Source: JBAZYK01 sp964582265
Lineage (GTDB): Bacteria; Patescibacteriota; Gracilibacteria; UBA1369
Length of the DNA: 64,000 nt
Direction: 5' to 3'
NCBI GenBank assembly: GCA_964582265.1
Contig: CAZOQT010000003.1
Coordinates: 5,674 to 69,673 of the forward strand
Shown: positions 50,434 to 60,775 of the stretch, one piece after another
Position numbering within the stretch: the first letter of the stretch is position 1
Layout of the letters: each line of letters starts with the position of its first letter
Notes under the pieces: model-generated
What the model saw: only the letters and a program-made list of their open reading frames with translations
Told to the model about the DNA's origin: nothing
Database searches by the model: none
Translations under genes and position numbers: made by a program

Positions 50434-51675
50434 ATGCAATCACAATTCCTTGCTGCAATAAATCAACTCTGTGACGAAAAAGGAATTCCTAAAGATAAAA
50501 TTATCGATACGATCAAGGCTGCTCTACGCGCTGCATATCGTAAAGATTATGGGAATCGTGAACAAAATATTGATGTTGAACTAAACGAAAAAACAGAACG
50601 CGCCACAATTTTTCTTGTTAAAAAGGTTGTAAAGAAAGTTGAAAACAAAGACCTGGAAATGACACTTGCTGAAGCCAGAAAATACAAGAAAGACGCCAAG
50701 GTTGATGATGAAATCAAGATCGACGTGACTCCGCTTGAATACGGCCGCATCGCTGCACAATCAGCAAAGCAGGTTATTATTCAACGCATCCAGGAGGCAG
50801 AACGTGATGTAATGTACGATACTTTCAAGGATCGTGAAAATGAGCTTATCAACGCTCTTGTTCATCGTGTGGAAAATCAATCTGTCTATGTAAACTTAGA
50901 TAACAAGATCACAACAATTTTAATGCCAAGTGAACAAATTCCACGCGAAAGATATTACAGCGGTCAGCGCTTAAAGCTCTACTTGGACAAAGTAATAAAA
51001 ACCACTAAAGGTCCCCAATTATTAATTTCCAGAACACATTCCAATTTAGTAAAAAAATTAATGGAATTAGAGATCCCAGAAATTAAAAGTGCACTTGTAG
51101 AAATCAAAGCAATTGCGCGTGAACCAGGTGTAAGAAGTAAAGTTGCAGTTAGCTCTTCTGACCCAAAGATCGACCCAATTGGCTCATGCGTAGGCCAAAA
51201 AGGTGTGCGTGTAAACAACGTGATGGATGAATTAAATGGTGAACGCATCGATATTATTCAATGGAGCGATGACCCGGTTAGTTACATTAAGACAGCATTG
51301 GCTCCTGCAAAAGTGGCTCATATTGAATTAGACAAAGAAGCAAGACGCGCTAAGGTTTTTGTAAATCCTGATCAACGTCCTTTAGCAATTGGTAAAAACG
51401 GTCAAAATGTAAGACTTGCGTCCAAGTTAACAGGTTTAGAGCTTGATGTACTTGATATTAGCGAAATGGCTGCCGGCATGGGCGAAAAGACAAAAGTTGA
51501 AAACATCGATCAGCTTGCAACTTTAACACCAGAAATTAAAGCAAAATTAGGAGCTGCTAACCTTACCCAGGTGGAACAGCTTAAAGGATTGGGCGCAAAA
51601 GACCTAGTCACAATCGAGGGAATTACAGAAGAAGAAGCTGGCGTAATTGTTGAGGCAATGAAGACGGTGGGGTAA
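50434..51675 (+). CDS. nusA: Transcription termination/antitermination protein NusA
   Basis: NusA binds RNA polymerase and nascent RNA. The N-terminal domain (LAAINQLCDEKGIPKDKIID) is followed by S1 (about 130-200), and KH1/KH2 domains with DPIGSCVGQKGVRVNNVMDE and AIGKNGQNVRLASKLTG. A short helix-hairpin-helix-like C-terminus (LKGLGAKDLVTIEGITEEEA) ends the 413-residue protein; there are no acidic repeats as in E. coli. It lies just right of the scaffold gap, so its promoter region may be distorted by the assembly. Confidence 0.96.
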   Translation: MQSQFLAAINQLCDEKGIPKDKIIDTIKAALRAAYRKDYGNREQNIDVELNEKTERATIFLVKKVVKKVENKDLEMTLAEARKYKKDAKVDDEIKIDVTPLEYGRIAAQSAKQVIIQRIQEAERDVMYDTFKDRENELINALVHRVENQSVYVNLDNKITTILMPSEQIPRERYYSGQRLKLYLDKVIKTTKGPQLLISRTHSNLVKKLMELEIPEIKSALVEIKAIAREPGVRSKVAVSSSDPKIDPIGSCVGQKGVRVNNVMDELNGERIDIIQWSDDPVSYIKTALAPAKVAHIELDKEARRAKVFVNPDQRPLAIGKNGQNVRLASKLTGLELDVLDISEMAAGMGEKTKVENIDQLATLTPEIKAKLGAANLTQVEQLKGLGAKDLVTIEGITEEEAGVIVEAMKTVG

Positions 51676-51730
51676 ATGTAGTCAAATCTACCACCAAAAA
51701 TTATACTTAGGCCTTAATCTTAACCATTGA

Positions 51731-52225
51731 TTAAGAAAGGGGCTCATTTTTATCTTTATCGCTTTCACCAAGGCCTAATGCGGTTCTCAATTCTTTGTGT
51801 GCGCTCATTTTTCTTAAAGTTGCAAGAGTATTACTAATTTCTGCAGCTTGAGCCGGATCTTCGATTACAAAATTAACCAGATGTAATTTTCCGATAAGGA
51901 TCCTTCTTATATCTGCAAAAACTGCGGCGACGTTTTCTTGTTCCTGTTCGCCATATATACAAACTCCAACCAAATATTTTAATTTTTGCGCTAATCCATT
52001 TTGTGCGAATTCAAGCCGCATTCCAGAATATTGATGTTTTACAGCAAAATCTAGTTCATCCGTTGCGAAATCTATTCCATTTGCTTCAAGTAAGTCAGGG
52101 CGCATACTTTTAAAAAGACGGAAAATAGCCATAATTGCTTCTTCACGTGGAAATGAAGATATCAAATCTAAAAAAATCTTAAAGTCGGCATTATTGGATT
52201 TATCTCGAATTTCTCGATTATTCAT
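51731..52225 (-). CDS. Hypothetical helical protein, last gene of the giant-protein operon
   Basis: 164 residues, soluble and all helical by appearance (KIFLDLISSFPREEAIMAIF; LEFAQNGLAQKLKYLVGVCI). No domain is recognised. Its start overlaps the stop of the 1670-residue gene as ATGA, so it is translationally coupled to it and is likely a partner. Confidence 0.7.
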   Translation of the reverse strand: MNNREIRDKSNNADFKIFLDLISSFPREEAIMAIFRLFKSMRPDLLEANGIDFATDELDFAVKHQYSGMRLEFAQNGLAQKLKYLVGVCIYGEQEQENVAAVFADIRRILIGKLHLVNFVIEDPAQAAEISNTLATLRKMSAHKELRTALGLGESDKDKNEPLS

Positions 52226-55200
52226 ACTTTAAATTGATTAGAAAACCTCGCAATATCTGGTGACATGCCCATTTGCATGCGTAAAGCAATTATTTTTTCT
52301 CTAATTCCTGGATCTGTTGGAGGATTAAGTGCATCTCTAACTATTTTTGTAAGTTCAGGTTTATTGAGCTCGTTTCTAAAAACTTCCTTAAGAAAAGCTG
52401 TATCCGGGGAACCTTCAGCAAAATTTTGAAAGATAATCCTTAACGTAGAATAGAGATACCTTTCTCTCGACCAACTCCAGGTTTTTTCATGTACTGTTTT
52501 ATTTAAATCTACCAAACCTTGTCCTTTTTCGCGAGTAGGATCAAGTGAATAATATTTAACCCCACCTGCGCCATCAGGAATTGAAATTATGACATAGGCA
52601 TGGCCAGAACGATTATCTCCACTTCGTTCCATCTGATCAGCCATATATCTAAATCGTGTACCTTCTGGAAATTGCTTGTAGAGATTAATATCATTACTAG
52701 CTTTTTCTAAAATAACTGCTGCAAGTAAAGCCATATGTCTGCAAACCATGTTACTTTCCTTTTTGCCGTTGCCAACGTCTCTTTTTTCCATAAAATCACC
52801 CAATGAGTGCACATCCTTTGGCAATATAGTTTTTTCGTACCCTTTTTGGAGCATTAAATGTTGATAAGGGAAGTCTCTCTGAATAATTTCAGCAATTTTC
52901 ATAAACAATTTTTCTGGTGTGCTCCCTAATAATTTTTGTGGCATTAACTTTGAAACAATTCCCGGCTGTAACTCTTGCAATGTTTTTTCGACATAACTAG
53001 CCAAGACGGGATCCTTATAAGTTTTGGTCTCCGGGTCAATGACGGTATCCACAGATATTCCGACCATTTTCCGAGCCAAATCTTGTGGCAGGAAAAACTT
53101 ACCTTCAAAGCTTTCTGTTCTACTATTAATTGGTTCTCTACCATAAAGTGCTTTTGCCATCTGTTCCCAAACTTGGGGTCCTGCCGCTGCTGTGTAGTTA
53201 ATATGCCGCGGTCCAACCAAAGATCGATTTGAAGGCGAGATTTCTACAGGATTAACCGAAGGTTTTGGACTTGGCGGCAAAACTGGTTTTGGCGCAGGAG
53301 GAACTTCAAATTTAGGAGCTGGCCTAGCTTGTAGATCAAAACCGATCCTTGCAAAATCTGCAGCTCCAGAATTTGCAGCAACGATGTCTAATAAGAAATG
53401 ATCCATACTTTCAAAAGTACGTTCAGAAGCATCGTTTAAATTTTTAATAGAAACTTTTCCCGTTTCAGTATCGATTTTATAAAGAATCCATTTCCCGCCA
53501 TCCCGCATCTCTTTGGAAGGAAAAAGCGCAAAAGGCGTTGCTTGGTACTTTCTCACAAGGTCAGCTAATGCCACGTCATGAGTTAATTTGGGCATTGATT
53601 CATAGGGCTTAACATAAGCAACTTTTTTTCCAGTCATTGGATCAAAATATTCAGTTGCAACTTGTACCGATCCATCTTGCTTATTGATATTGTAAATATA
53701 TGCTTCGACAGTAGATCCATCTGGTATTAATAGTGAAATTCTATCACCCGATTTTAATGGCATTTGTTCTGCCATTCTTAATCTTTCATTTCTTAGCAAA
53801 TCTACCATTTCAGTTAATGATGTCTTTGTCTGAATCAATTTATTACTGGAGGTAGATTGCGCCATGATTATCCTATCTTCTACAATATCATACTTATAAA
53901 TTTTGCAATTATTGTATACACTACTAGGAATATTTATTTTCCCATTAGTAAATTTCTGAACAGGATCATAATAACTTGCATCAGCAGTTTCTCTCGCAAA
54001 GTGTTCTTGAGTGCGTGTTAATAGAAGACGTGTATCTTCTTCAGTAAGGCGTTTAAATGAAAATTTTCTATCATTAACTTTGGAAATAGCATCTTCAGTT
54101 TCCTTTTCAATTTTCGCAATAATGTCGGGAGAAAGCTTAATCCCAGCCACATTCAAGGTCTTACCATCCGCAATTTCACTAACAAATTCTTGTAAATTAC
54201 GTCCATTTAATTTTCTGCCTGCTTGATTGAAAGCTGCCATTAGTTCAGGATTATCCTGCATTAATTTCAATAATCGTGGATTTAAAGAATCACTATAAAT
54301 TTCATAAATTCTGTGCATTACTTCATGATTTTTGATACTGCGCATGTTTTCCATTAAACGTCCTTTATATTTTCCACCCTCTGCAGTTCTTTCAACCCCT
54401 GCATATTCCAGAATGGACAATTTTTTACCATCCGGTGATTTGATCTTAAGCTCACCATTTTCGGAAACCGCCTCATACCCATCTAATAAAATTCTTTCCG
54501 CAGGCGCATCCCTATGGCCGCCTTCTTTTGGCTTACTATTTAGATAATCAAGATTAAAATGGATTTGACCATCTTCAGAAATCCAACCACGCACATCTTG
54601 TAAACTTTTTCCCGCCTCCAAAGCTTCCCTTTTAATGCTTTCGGGCATGTCGGCAGATATGGATGCCCTTGATTTAAAATGCGTATTAACCGCATGCCCT
54701 GTTGATAATGCGTCAATTCTTGTTTTAAATGGCGCAGGCAATTGATCCATGTAACTGGAATCAAAACCTCTAATGGCTTTACCATTTAAAATCAAGGTAC
54801 CATCCGCGTCAAAACGGGCACTTTTAACTGACTCTGGATGTGCGGCATCTACGCCTATTCTATCTAAATAAGCTCGCGCTTCGGTTGCGCGGGCGCTGCG
54901 ATATTCAGAGCTATCTTTAGCCGCAGCCTCCTGCAATTTTCTAGTTTCTTTATTTTCAGAGTGACCCTTCCCGTGCGCCACACCCATTCCCACCGACATC
55001 ACGTAGTTAGAAATCATTGCATGGAAAGCGTCCTGCCCAGTAAAATCATGTCCTTTTAATTTAGCTAACGACGCATCCAAAACAACTCCACCAGCACCAC
55101 TTATTGTTTCTGATCCTAACCAAGCCAATTTGCCTGCAGCACCACCTTTTTGCATTGCTGCCGCCAGCGGTTTTATATTCGATGTCACAACTCCAATTCC

Positions 55201-57234
55201 TTTAAAAATTGCAACTTTAAACATACTTTCGGCCAAATGTTCAGAAATATCGCCGGGATGTTTAAAGTCAGAAACCTGTCCACTCTGCAAATATTCATGT
55301 GTAAGTCCCAGTCCATACATAGTTCCGCCTTCTAAGGCTAACGTGCCAAGCATTCTTGTTGCGCCATAAGAAAGTAAACTGACATTGCCTGTTTTTGCCG
55401 CTGTTAAGCTTGCTTTTAATGCGGCAACACCGCCCTCTTCTATTATTTTCATTTCCGCATCTTTTAATCCCGCTCTCATTAAATATTTCCCCACAGCTTT
55501 TCCTGCCATCTTTCCTCCAACTTTACCCATCGCGCCAGCAGCCATACCAATTCCCATGCTTGGCATCTGTTCAAATACAAATTTTACACATTCAACCTGG
55601 AAATCATCCCATTCTTCCGCCCCATAATTCAAAACATCATACCAGGCAGGATCATCAACTGGGAACCAGTTATTATAAAGACCCAAAGCCGGATCGACCA
55701 TTTCTACAAGCGAATATGAAGCATTCAAAGGTGTGATTACTCGTCGCAGTTCTCGTTTGTATTTAGAGTCCAATTCCTGCTCTAACATTTTTTGTTTCAC
55801 TATTTCTACTGTTAATTGTCCCTTTAACGCCGGATTTTCTTTTAACATCATCTGGTAGCGCTGGGCAGCATGTTGATTTAATTTTGTCAAAAAAGCAGGA
55901 TCAGCCAGCATTTTTTTCAACACCGCATCTTTGCTTAATTTTTTGCTCGCTTCTTTGTATTGATCTTCCAAAGCATAATCCAAATACTTTTGAGCCAAAT
56001 GATAAGCTTGAGCGTCCCTGGCTTCCTTTGCAAATTCTGTAAAAGCCTGCTTTCGCTTAACCGGATCTTTTTCATTAGAAGCTGCAAANNNNNNNNNNNN
56101 NNNNNNNNNNNNNNNNNNNNNNNNNNNNNNNNNNNNNNNNNNNNNNNNNNNNNNNNNNNNNNNNNNNNNNNNNNNNNNNNNNNNNNNNGCTTCGATCTTA
56201 TCTATTTGAGCCTTAAAAGGTGCAAGCAAAGATCTGGATTTTAACAAATCTGCCAGTAAATCTTTTTCCAAATCCAGATTTTCCTGGTCAGCTTTAATGG
56301 TATATTTCTTCAATTTAGGTTCTATTTGTTCTTTCCAGGCACTTTCAACTACGCCCAGCGCCACTTCAGCCTGAGTGGTTATTGTATCCTTTTCTTTTGC
56401 TTCTAATTGTTTTTTAGTTTCTTCAAATTTTTGTTTAAGAGGTGCAAATTTATCCTGCCATAATTTTTGGTAGAGTCTGGATGTTAATGGATCAGTATTA
56501 TTACCAATTTTATCTTTAAAAACATCATCCCCTAATTTTTCAAAATCCAACTTTCCTAAAATCTGGTCAATCTGTGCTTTGGTGTCATCTGATTGCTGTT
56601 TTTCATAGGCTTTAGAAAGTTCACCAAGCTTTGTAACATCCTTTTCAGTAAGACCAACCAAAACCTGATCGGCTTTAAATACAGTTAAATTAGCAATGCT
56701 ATCTTTAATTTCCTGCGAGACTTTTTCTTTTAGAGGAGCCGTTACAGACGAGCTTGGCAATTTAGTCACTAATTCCTGTTTGCTTTTGATGATTTTATCC
56801 GGATCAGTCTGCGCAGGGTCAGAATCAATTTTGCTATTTTGAGTTTCAATCTCTTCAATTGCAGCAAAATTTTTAATTTCCGCTTCTTCAGCTTGCAGTT
56901 GAGCATGAAGGGCGGTTGCTAGTGAATCAATTGATTCAGCCTTTTCACCTTTTGCAGCTTTAATTTTTTGACCTTCCCTAGCCACATTCAACAAGGTTGC
57001 TGCAATCTTAGAATTAGTATCACTCAAATAATCTTTTGCTTCTTTAGAATTTAATTTAGAAGCTAATGATTTTACTTCATCTTGGGCAGAATCCACTTCA
57101 CCAAAAAAAACATTTTGATATTGGTTCAGCTTTTGCTTTAAAGCATCAGGATTATCCTGACTTTCTTTTAACGCTCGAATGGCATTCTGTTGAGCGTCAA
57201 TAGCCGAATTTGAGAAATTTTCACCTCCCGGCAT
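52222..57234 (-). CDS. Giant multidomain protein (~1.67 k residues) with HExxH and transglutaminase-like motifs, spans an N gap
   Basis: No full-length family is recognised. The first 470 residues are coiled coil and include the 100-N gap. Residues about 555-690 hold Gly/Ala-rich hydrophobic helices (GIGMAAGAMGKVGGKMAGKA) that may insert in a membrane. A central region has HEVMH (970-974), an HExxH zinc signature. The C-terminal part has a transglutaminase-like triad: Cys1498 in NMVCRHMALL, His1545 in SGHAYVI and Asp1565 in YSLDPT. A Pro-rich linker (PAPKPVLPPSPKPSVNP) lies between. There is no N-terminal signal peptide. The frame stays open across the gap as written. Effector, surface-remodelling or polymorphic-toxin roles are guesses. 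Confidence 0.8.
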   Translation of the reverse strand: MPGGENFSNSAIDAQQNAIRALKESQDNPDALKQKLNQYQNVFFGEVDSAQDEVKSLASKLNSKEAKDYLSDTNSKIAATLLNVAREGQKIKAAKGEKAESIDSLATALHAQLQAEEAEIKNFAAIEEIETQNSKIDSDPAQTDPDKIIKSKQELVTKLPSSSVTAPLKEKVSQEIKDSIANLTVFKADQVLVGLTEKDVTKLGELSKAYEKQQSDDTKAQIDQILGKLDFEKLGDDVFKDKIGNNTDPLTSRLYQKLWQDKFAPLKQKFEETKKQLEAKEKDTITTQAEVALGVVESAWKEQIEPKLKKYTIKADQENLDLEKDLLADLLKSRSLLAPFKAQIDKIEXXXXXXXXXXXXXXXXXXXXXXXXXXXXXXXXXXFAASNEKDPVKRKQAFTEFAKEARDAQAYHLAQKYLDYALEDQYKEASKKLSKDAVLKKMLADPAFLTKLNQHAAQRYQMMLKENPALKGQLTVEIVKQKMLEQELDSKYKRELRRVITPLNASYSLVEMVDPALGLYNNWFPVDDPAWYDVLNYGAEEWDDFQVECVKFVFEQMPSMGIGMAAGAMGKVGGKMAGKAVGKYLMRAGLKDAEMKIIEEGGVAALKASLTAAKTGNVSLLSYGATRMLGTLALEGGTMYGLGLTHEYLQSGQVSDFKHPGDISEHLAESMFKVAIFKGIGVVTSNIKPLAAAMQKGGAAGKLAWLGSETISGAGGVVLDASLAKLKGHDFTGQDAFHAMISNYVMSVGMGVAHGKGHSENKETRKLQEAAAKDSSEYRSARATEARAYLDRIGVDAAHPESVKSARFDADGTLILNGKAIRGFDSSYMDQLPAPFKTRIDALSTGHAVNTHFKSRASISADMPESIKREALEAGKSLQDVRGWISEDGQIHFNLDYLNSKPKEGGHRDAPAERILLDGYEAVSENGELKIKSPDGKKLSILEYAGVERTAEGGKYKGRLMENMRSIKNHEVMHRIYEIYSDSLNPRLLKLMQDNPELMAAFNQAGRKLNGRNLQEFVSEIADGKTLNVAGIKLSPDIIAKIEKETEDAISKVNDRKFSFKRLTEEDTRLLLTRTQEHFARETADASYYDPVQKFTNGKINIPSSVYNNCKIYKYDIVEDRIIMAQSTSSNKLIQTKTSLTEMVDLLRNERLRMAEQMPLKSGDRISLLIPDGSTVEAYIYNINKQDGSVQVATEYFDPMTGKKVAYVKPYESMPKLTHDVALADLVRKYQATPFALFPSKEMRDGGKWILYKIDTETGKVSIKNLNDASERTFESMDHFLLDIVAANSGAADFARIGFDLQARPAPKFEVPPAPKPVLPPSPKPSVNPVEISPSNRSLVGPRHINYTAAAGPQVWEQMAKALYGREPINSRTESFEGKFFLPQDLARKMVGISVDTVIDPETKTYKDPVLASYVEKTLQELQPGIVSKLMPQKLLGSTPEKLFMKIAEIIQRDFPYQHLMLQKGYEKTILPKDVHSLGDFMEKRDVGNGKKESNMVCRHMALLAAVILEKASNDINLYKQFPEGTRFRYMADQMERSGDNRSGHAYVIISIPDGAGGVKYYSLDPTREKGQGLVDLNKTVHEKTWSWSRERYLYSTLRIIFQNFAEGSPDTAFLKEVFRNELNKPELTKIVRDALNPPTDPGIREKIIALRMQMGMSPDIARFSNQFKV
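56089..56188. other. Assembly gap (100 N) inside the giant gene
   Basis: One hundred Ns, a placeholder length. Coding sense continues on both sides in the same frame; residue numbers downstream depend on its true size. Confidence 0.95.
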
Positions 57235-57242
57235 AATAATTT

Positions 57243-57575
57243 TTATATTTGTTTTAGACTTTTTTCCAGAGCTTCTTCAGCTTTATTTCCTTCATCGCTA
57301 TGCTCCAGCTCTAAAGCATTATTTTTTATTTTTTTAATTTGATCTTTAAAAGACTGCAAAATTTTCTGATCAGGATCACTTTCCAGCGCTGTTTTAAGAT
57401 ATTCCTCAATTATTGCATTCTTTTCTTTAAAAATTTTTAGCAGATTTGTTAAAGAAGTTTCAGGCAAACTATCAAGCCTTAAAAGCCAATATGCTTTCTC
57501 TTCCTGTGAAAGCAATAAACATTTTTTAATTTGAGCCGAAACCTCAGAAACCAGACTCAAGCGAATTTTTTGCAT
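57243..57575 (-). CDS. Hypothetical small helical protein, first gene of the giant-protein operon
   Basis: 110 residues, helical and charged (SQEEKAYWLLRLDSLPETSL; DQKILQSFKDQIKKIKNNAL). No signal peptide or domain is recognised. It ends 8 bases before the giant gene starts. A chaperone- or antitoxin-like partner is possible but unsupported. A palindrome AACATCT-TTT-AGATGTT (57605-57621) lies 30 bases upstream of its start. Confidence 0.65.
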   Translation of the reverse strand: MQKIRLSLVSEVSAQIKKCLLLSQEEKAYWLLRLDSLPETSLTNLLKIFKEKNAIIEEYLKTALESDPDQKILQSFKDQIKKIKNNALELEHSDEGNKAEEALEKSLKQI

Positions 57576-57604
57576 GTATGTATCAAAATTATTCCTAATA
57601 TTTT

Positions 57605-57621
57605 AACATCTTTTAGATGTT
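57605..57621. promoter_or_regulatory. 17-bp palindrome in the intergenic region before the giant-protein operon
   Basis: AACATCT-TTT-AGATGTT is perfectly symmetric and lies between the divergent 110-residue gene and pilB. Possible operator. The rest of 57576-57800 is AT-rich, with an extended -10 (TGCTAAAAT near 57748) for pilB. Confidence 0.4.
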
Positions 57622-57800
57622 TATTCGATGAGACTAAGTCGCAAATATGTAAATGAACTTGCTGAAATATGTTAAATATTGCATTTAATACATTCATATT
57701 AAGAGCTCCAGTCATTTTTTAAGAAAGCCTTATATTTCAGCCTGCTTTATGCTAAAATATATAGATATTTTCGAACCTGGACACAAACAAACTCTAATTT

Positions 57801-59558
57801 ATGCCCGACGACCAAATCACAACCACAGATCCAAGTAACCAAAGCGCGGGAGATTCAAATCCACTCGCGGCTGGTTCTGTGCTCGGTAATTCGAGTTCAG
57901 TTAACGCCGGCAAACAGCCACAAACCGTGGATGAGACGCTAGATAAAATCAATCGTTCTTTTAAAGAACGTGCCACAATTGAACGTGCCAAAGAACTCAA
58001 AATTCCCTACATCAACATTGGCGTTACACCAATCAATCCAGATCTTCTTCGAATTGTTTCACCGGAAATTGCTGGGCAAGCTTTGATTATGCCTTTTTTC
58101 AAAATCGGCAAAAAATTGCGTCTTGCCGTAGCCGATCCAGAAAAAGCCGAAACCAAAATCGCCATTAAAAATCTTCAAGCCGCAGGCTATGAACTAGACT
58201 TAAATTTGGCCTCAGACGAAGGTATTTTAGAAGCCAATAAGCTTTACGAAACCAATCAATACAAAGTAAAAAAGCAAATCTCTACCCGCCTTTCTGAAGA
58301 CAAAATCAAAGCTTACGAAGAAGAAATTAAGCAACTCGAAGATTTAAAAAACCGCTTAAACAGTCTTACTTCGGAAGAAGCCATTTACCTTATTAACGTA
58401 GGCGCTTTAAAAACCGGTGCTTCAGATGTCCATTTTGAGCCAGAAGAGCAAAGTGTTCGCATGCGCTTCCGCATTGATGGTGTCTTGCACGAAATTTTTC
58501 AAATCGAAAAATCAACCTACGCCAACATCATCAATCAAATCAAATATCAGTGCAAAATGAAGTTGAACATAAGTAACGAAGCTCAAGACGGACGCTACAG
58601 CTTTAAAGTTAATGATCGCAAAATAGATGTACGTGTTTCTGCTTTGCCAACTGAATATGGTGAAACTTTTGTATGCAGATTATTGGATAGTGGACATCAT
58701 TTGATCACATTCGAAGAGCTTGGTTTTTGGGATAAAAATTTAATTAAAATCGAGCATCTTACTAAAATTTCACATGGTATGATTTTGATTACTGGACCTA
58801 CAGGATCAGGTAAAACCACCACGCTTTATACCATGCTGGATAAGTTCAACAAGCCAGAAAATAAAGTAATAACGTTGGAAGATCCGATTGAATATCATTT
58901 GCCAGGTGTTTCTCAAAGTCAGATTAACGAAAAGCGTGGTTACGACTTTGCCAACGGGCTTCGCGCAATTTTGCGTCAGGATCCGGACGTTGTAATGCTT
59001 GGTGAAATTCGTGATTTGGAAACAGCAGAAACTGCTGCTCAGGCTGCGCTTACCGGTCACGTGTTGCTTTCTACTTTGCACACCAATAGCGCAATAGAAA
59101 CCATTCCAAGACTTGTAAATATTGGCTTGCCTCCATTCATGATCGCGCCGGCACTTAACACCATTATTGCACAGCGTCTGGTCAGGAAAATTTGTCCAAG
59201 TTGTCAGGAAATGCGTCCAATTCCACAAGCAGAAATAGATGAAATTACACGCATGCTGGAGGGTATGAAACAGGTTCAGCCTACGCTGGAAATTGAAATT
59301 CCTAAAGAACTTCCATATGGCAAAGGCTGCGATATTTGCAGTCACACCGGCTATAAAGATCGCGTGTCGATTGTGGAAATATTAGATATAGACTTTGAAA
59401 TGAAAGATTTAATTTTGAACAAAGCCAGCAGCACCAAAATGATCGAAGCCGCACGCCGCAAAGGAATGCTCACCATGCGTGAAGACGGCATCATTAAGGT
59501 CTTAAAAGGCATTACCAGTCTGGAAGAAGTTCATCGAGTTACCACTATTGTGGAATAA
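57801..59558 (+). CDS. GspE/PulE/PilB-type secretion or pilus assembly ATPase
   Basis: A 585-residue hexameric motor. The N-terminal MshEN-type domain (about 60-150) precedes the ATPase: ASDVHFEPEEQSVRMRFRID, Walker A ITGPTGSGKTTTLYTM, Asp box VITLEDPIEYHLPG, Walker B DPDVVMLGEIRDLETAETAA and His box TGHVLLSTLHTNSA. The zinc cysteines are CPSCQEM and CDICSHTGYKDR. Most likely it powers type IV pilus extension. No pilC, pilT or pilin gene is in this window, so the system cannot be completed. It is followed by a convergent dprA. Confidence 0.93.
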   Translation: MPDDQITTTDPSNQSAGDSNPLAAGSVLGNSSSVNAGKQPQTVDETLDKINRSFKERATIERAKELKIPYINIGVTPINPDLLRIVSPEIAGQALIMPFFKIGKKLRLAVADPEKAETKIAIKNLQAAGYELDLNLASDEGILEANKLYETNQYKVKKQISTRLSEDKIKAYEEEIKQLEDLKNRLNSLTSEEAIYLINVGALKTGASDVHFEPEEQSVRMRFRIDGVLHEIFQIEKSTYANIINQIKYQCKMKLNISNEAQDGRYSFKVNDRKIDVRVSALPTEYGETFVCRLLDSGHHLITFEELGFWDKNLIKIEHLTKISHGMILITGPTGSGKTTTLYTMLDKFNKPENKVITLEDPIEYHLPGVSQSQINEKRGYDFANGLRAILRQDPDVVMLGEIRDLETAETAAQAALTGHVLLSTLHTNSAIETIPRLVNIGLPPFMIAPALNTIIAQRLVRKICPSCQEMRPIPQAEIDEITRMLEGMKQVQPTLEIEIPKELPYGKGCDICSHTGYKDRVSIVEILDIDFEMKDLILNKASSTKMIEAARRKGMLTMREDGIIKVLKGITSLEEVHRVTTIVE

Positions 59559-59563
59559 ATCTT

Positions 59564-60700
59564 TCAGACAATTTCCCACTGCGCCATTTTATTTTTTTGG
59601 ATAATTCCTTTTAAATCCAGCGAAGTAAGTAATGACTGAATTTTGTTGATGGAAAGCCCTGATGCTTCATATGTTTGTCCGGGCGCACTGCTTGCCTCTT
59701 TATACTGCCAAATCGCCCTAAATATTTCTTCGGTCGTGCTCGCCTTTTTTTGTAAAATTTTAAGGATAAGTAATTCTTCCAAAGTTAAATTTTGTTGAGC
59801 AACTTGGCGGCTGGAATTAAAGCCTAAATCTTCCAAAAGCCGATCAACACTAATAATTGGATTCGCGCCATCTGCAATTAGCCCGAGCGATCCTGCATTT
59901 TGCGGGCGAGTAATATCACCCGGCAAAACATAAAGATCTCGGCCCTGATTAAGAGCCGCCCGTGCCGTAATTAGCGCTCCGGACTTTTCTGGTGCCTCAA
60001 TCACAATCACCGCTTGGCAGAGCCCAGAAATAATTCTGTTTCTTTCATGAAAGCGTTGTTTAGAAAAAAAATCCTGATCTGCATATTCACTCACCAGCGT
60101 TCCGCCAAACTTCAAAATTTCCTCAGCCAAATGCGCATGTGTACTTGGTGTAACCGCATCAACCGGTGAAGCCAAAACCGCCACAGTCGGTTTTTTAGCC
60201 AGTATGCAGCCAATGTGCGCGCAGGCATCAATCCCCAACGCCAAGCCGCTCACAATAATCCCATTTTGCTGCGCGATTTTTTGAGCAACTTCTTTGGCAA
60301 TTCTTTCGCCATAAGTTGTTGATCTTCGCGTTCCAACAATTGCAACATGCTTGGGGCCAGTCCCTTCTGGCCGCCAATTTTTTAGGGGTGCGCCCTTTAT
60401 ATAAATGCCAAACGGCGGGTCTGGGATGTTGATTAAACTTTGTGGAAACTCCGGATCAATCCGTTCCAAAAAAACAATCCCCCTTTTTTTGAGCCACTCA
60501 TATTCCTTCAGCACATCAAAATGTTTTCGCCATTCAATTATTCGGCGAGCCATAACTTCCGTTAAGCCGGTCCGCAAAAATTGCTCAAAACTGGCTTTCT
60601 CCCAAGCAAAATGCCAATTATTAAAACCCGCCCAAAGCCTTATCAAAACAGGGTAGCTAATACCCGGTACCGAATTAAAAGCATGTAAAAATTTTTTCAT
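59564..60700 (-). CDS. dprA: DNA-processing protein A (DprA/Smf)
   Basis: DprA protects incoming single-stranded DNA and loads RecA during transformation. The N-terminal SAM-like part precedes the Rossmann core: VAIVGTRRSTTYGERIAKEV, IVSGLALGIDACAHIG, FHERNRIISGLCQAVIVIEA, SGALITARAALNQGRDLYVL and SLGLIADGANPI. A C-terminal winged helix (DP3-like) ends the 378-residue protein (LTLEELLILKILQKKA). With recA, comM and a ComEC-type MBL protein in the same window, competence is plausible. Confidence 0.95.
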   Translation of the reverse strand: MKKFLHAFNSVPGISYPVLIRLWAGFNNWHFAWEKASFEQFLRTGLTEVMARRIIEWRKHFDVLKEYEWLKKRGIVFLERIDPEFPQSLINIPDPPFGIYIKGAPLKNWRPEGTGPKHVAIVGTRRSTTYGERIAKEVAQKIAQQNGIIVSGLALGIDACAHIGCILAKKPTVAVLASPVDAVTPSTHAHLAEEILKFGGTLVSEYADQDFFSKQRFHERNRIISGLCQAVIVIEAPEKSGALITARAALNQGRDLYVLPGDITRPQNAGSLGLIADGANPIISVDRLLEDLGFNSSRQVAQQNLTLEELLILKILQKKASTTEEIFRAIWQYKEASSAPGQTYEASGLSINKIQSLLTSLDLKGIIQKNKMAQWEIV

Positions 60701-60775
60701 GAGTAGTCACTTAACAACTTACGCTAAGTGCACCATACCTAATCACTCATTAAAAAAATCTAAACAAATTATGAA

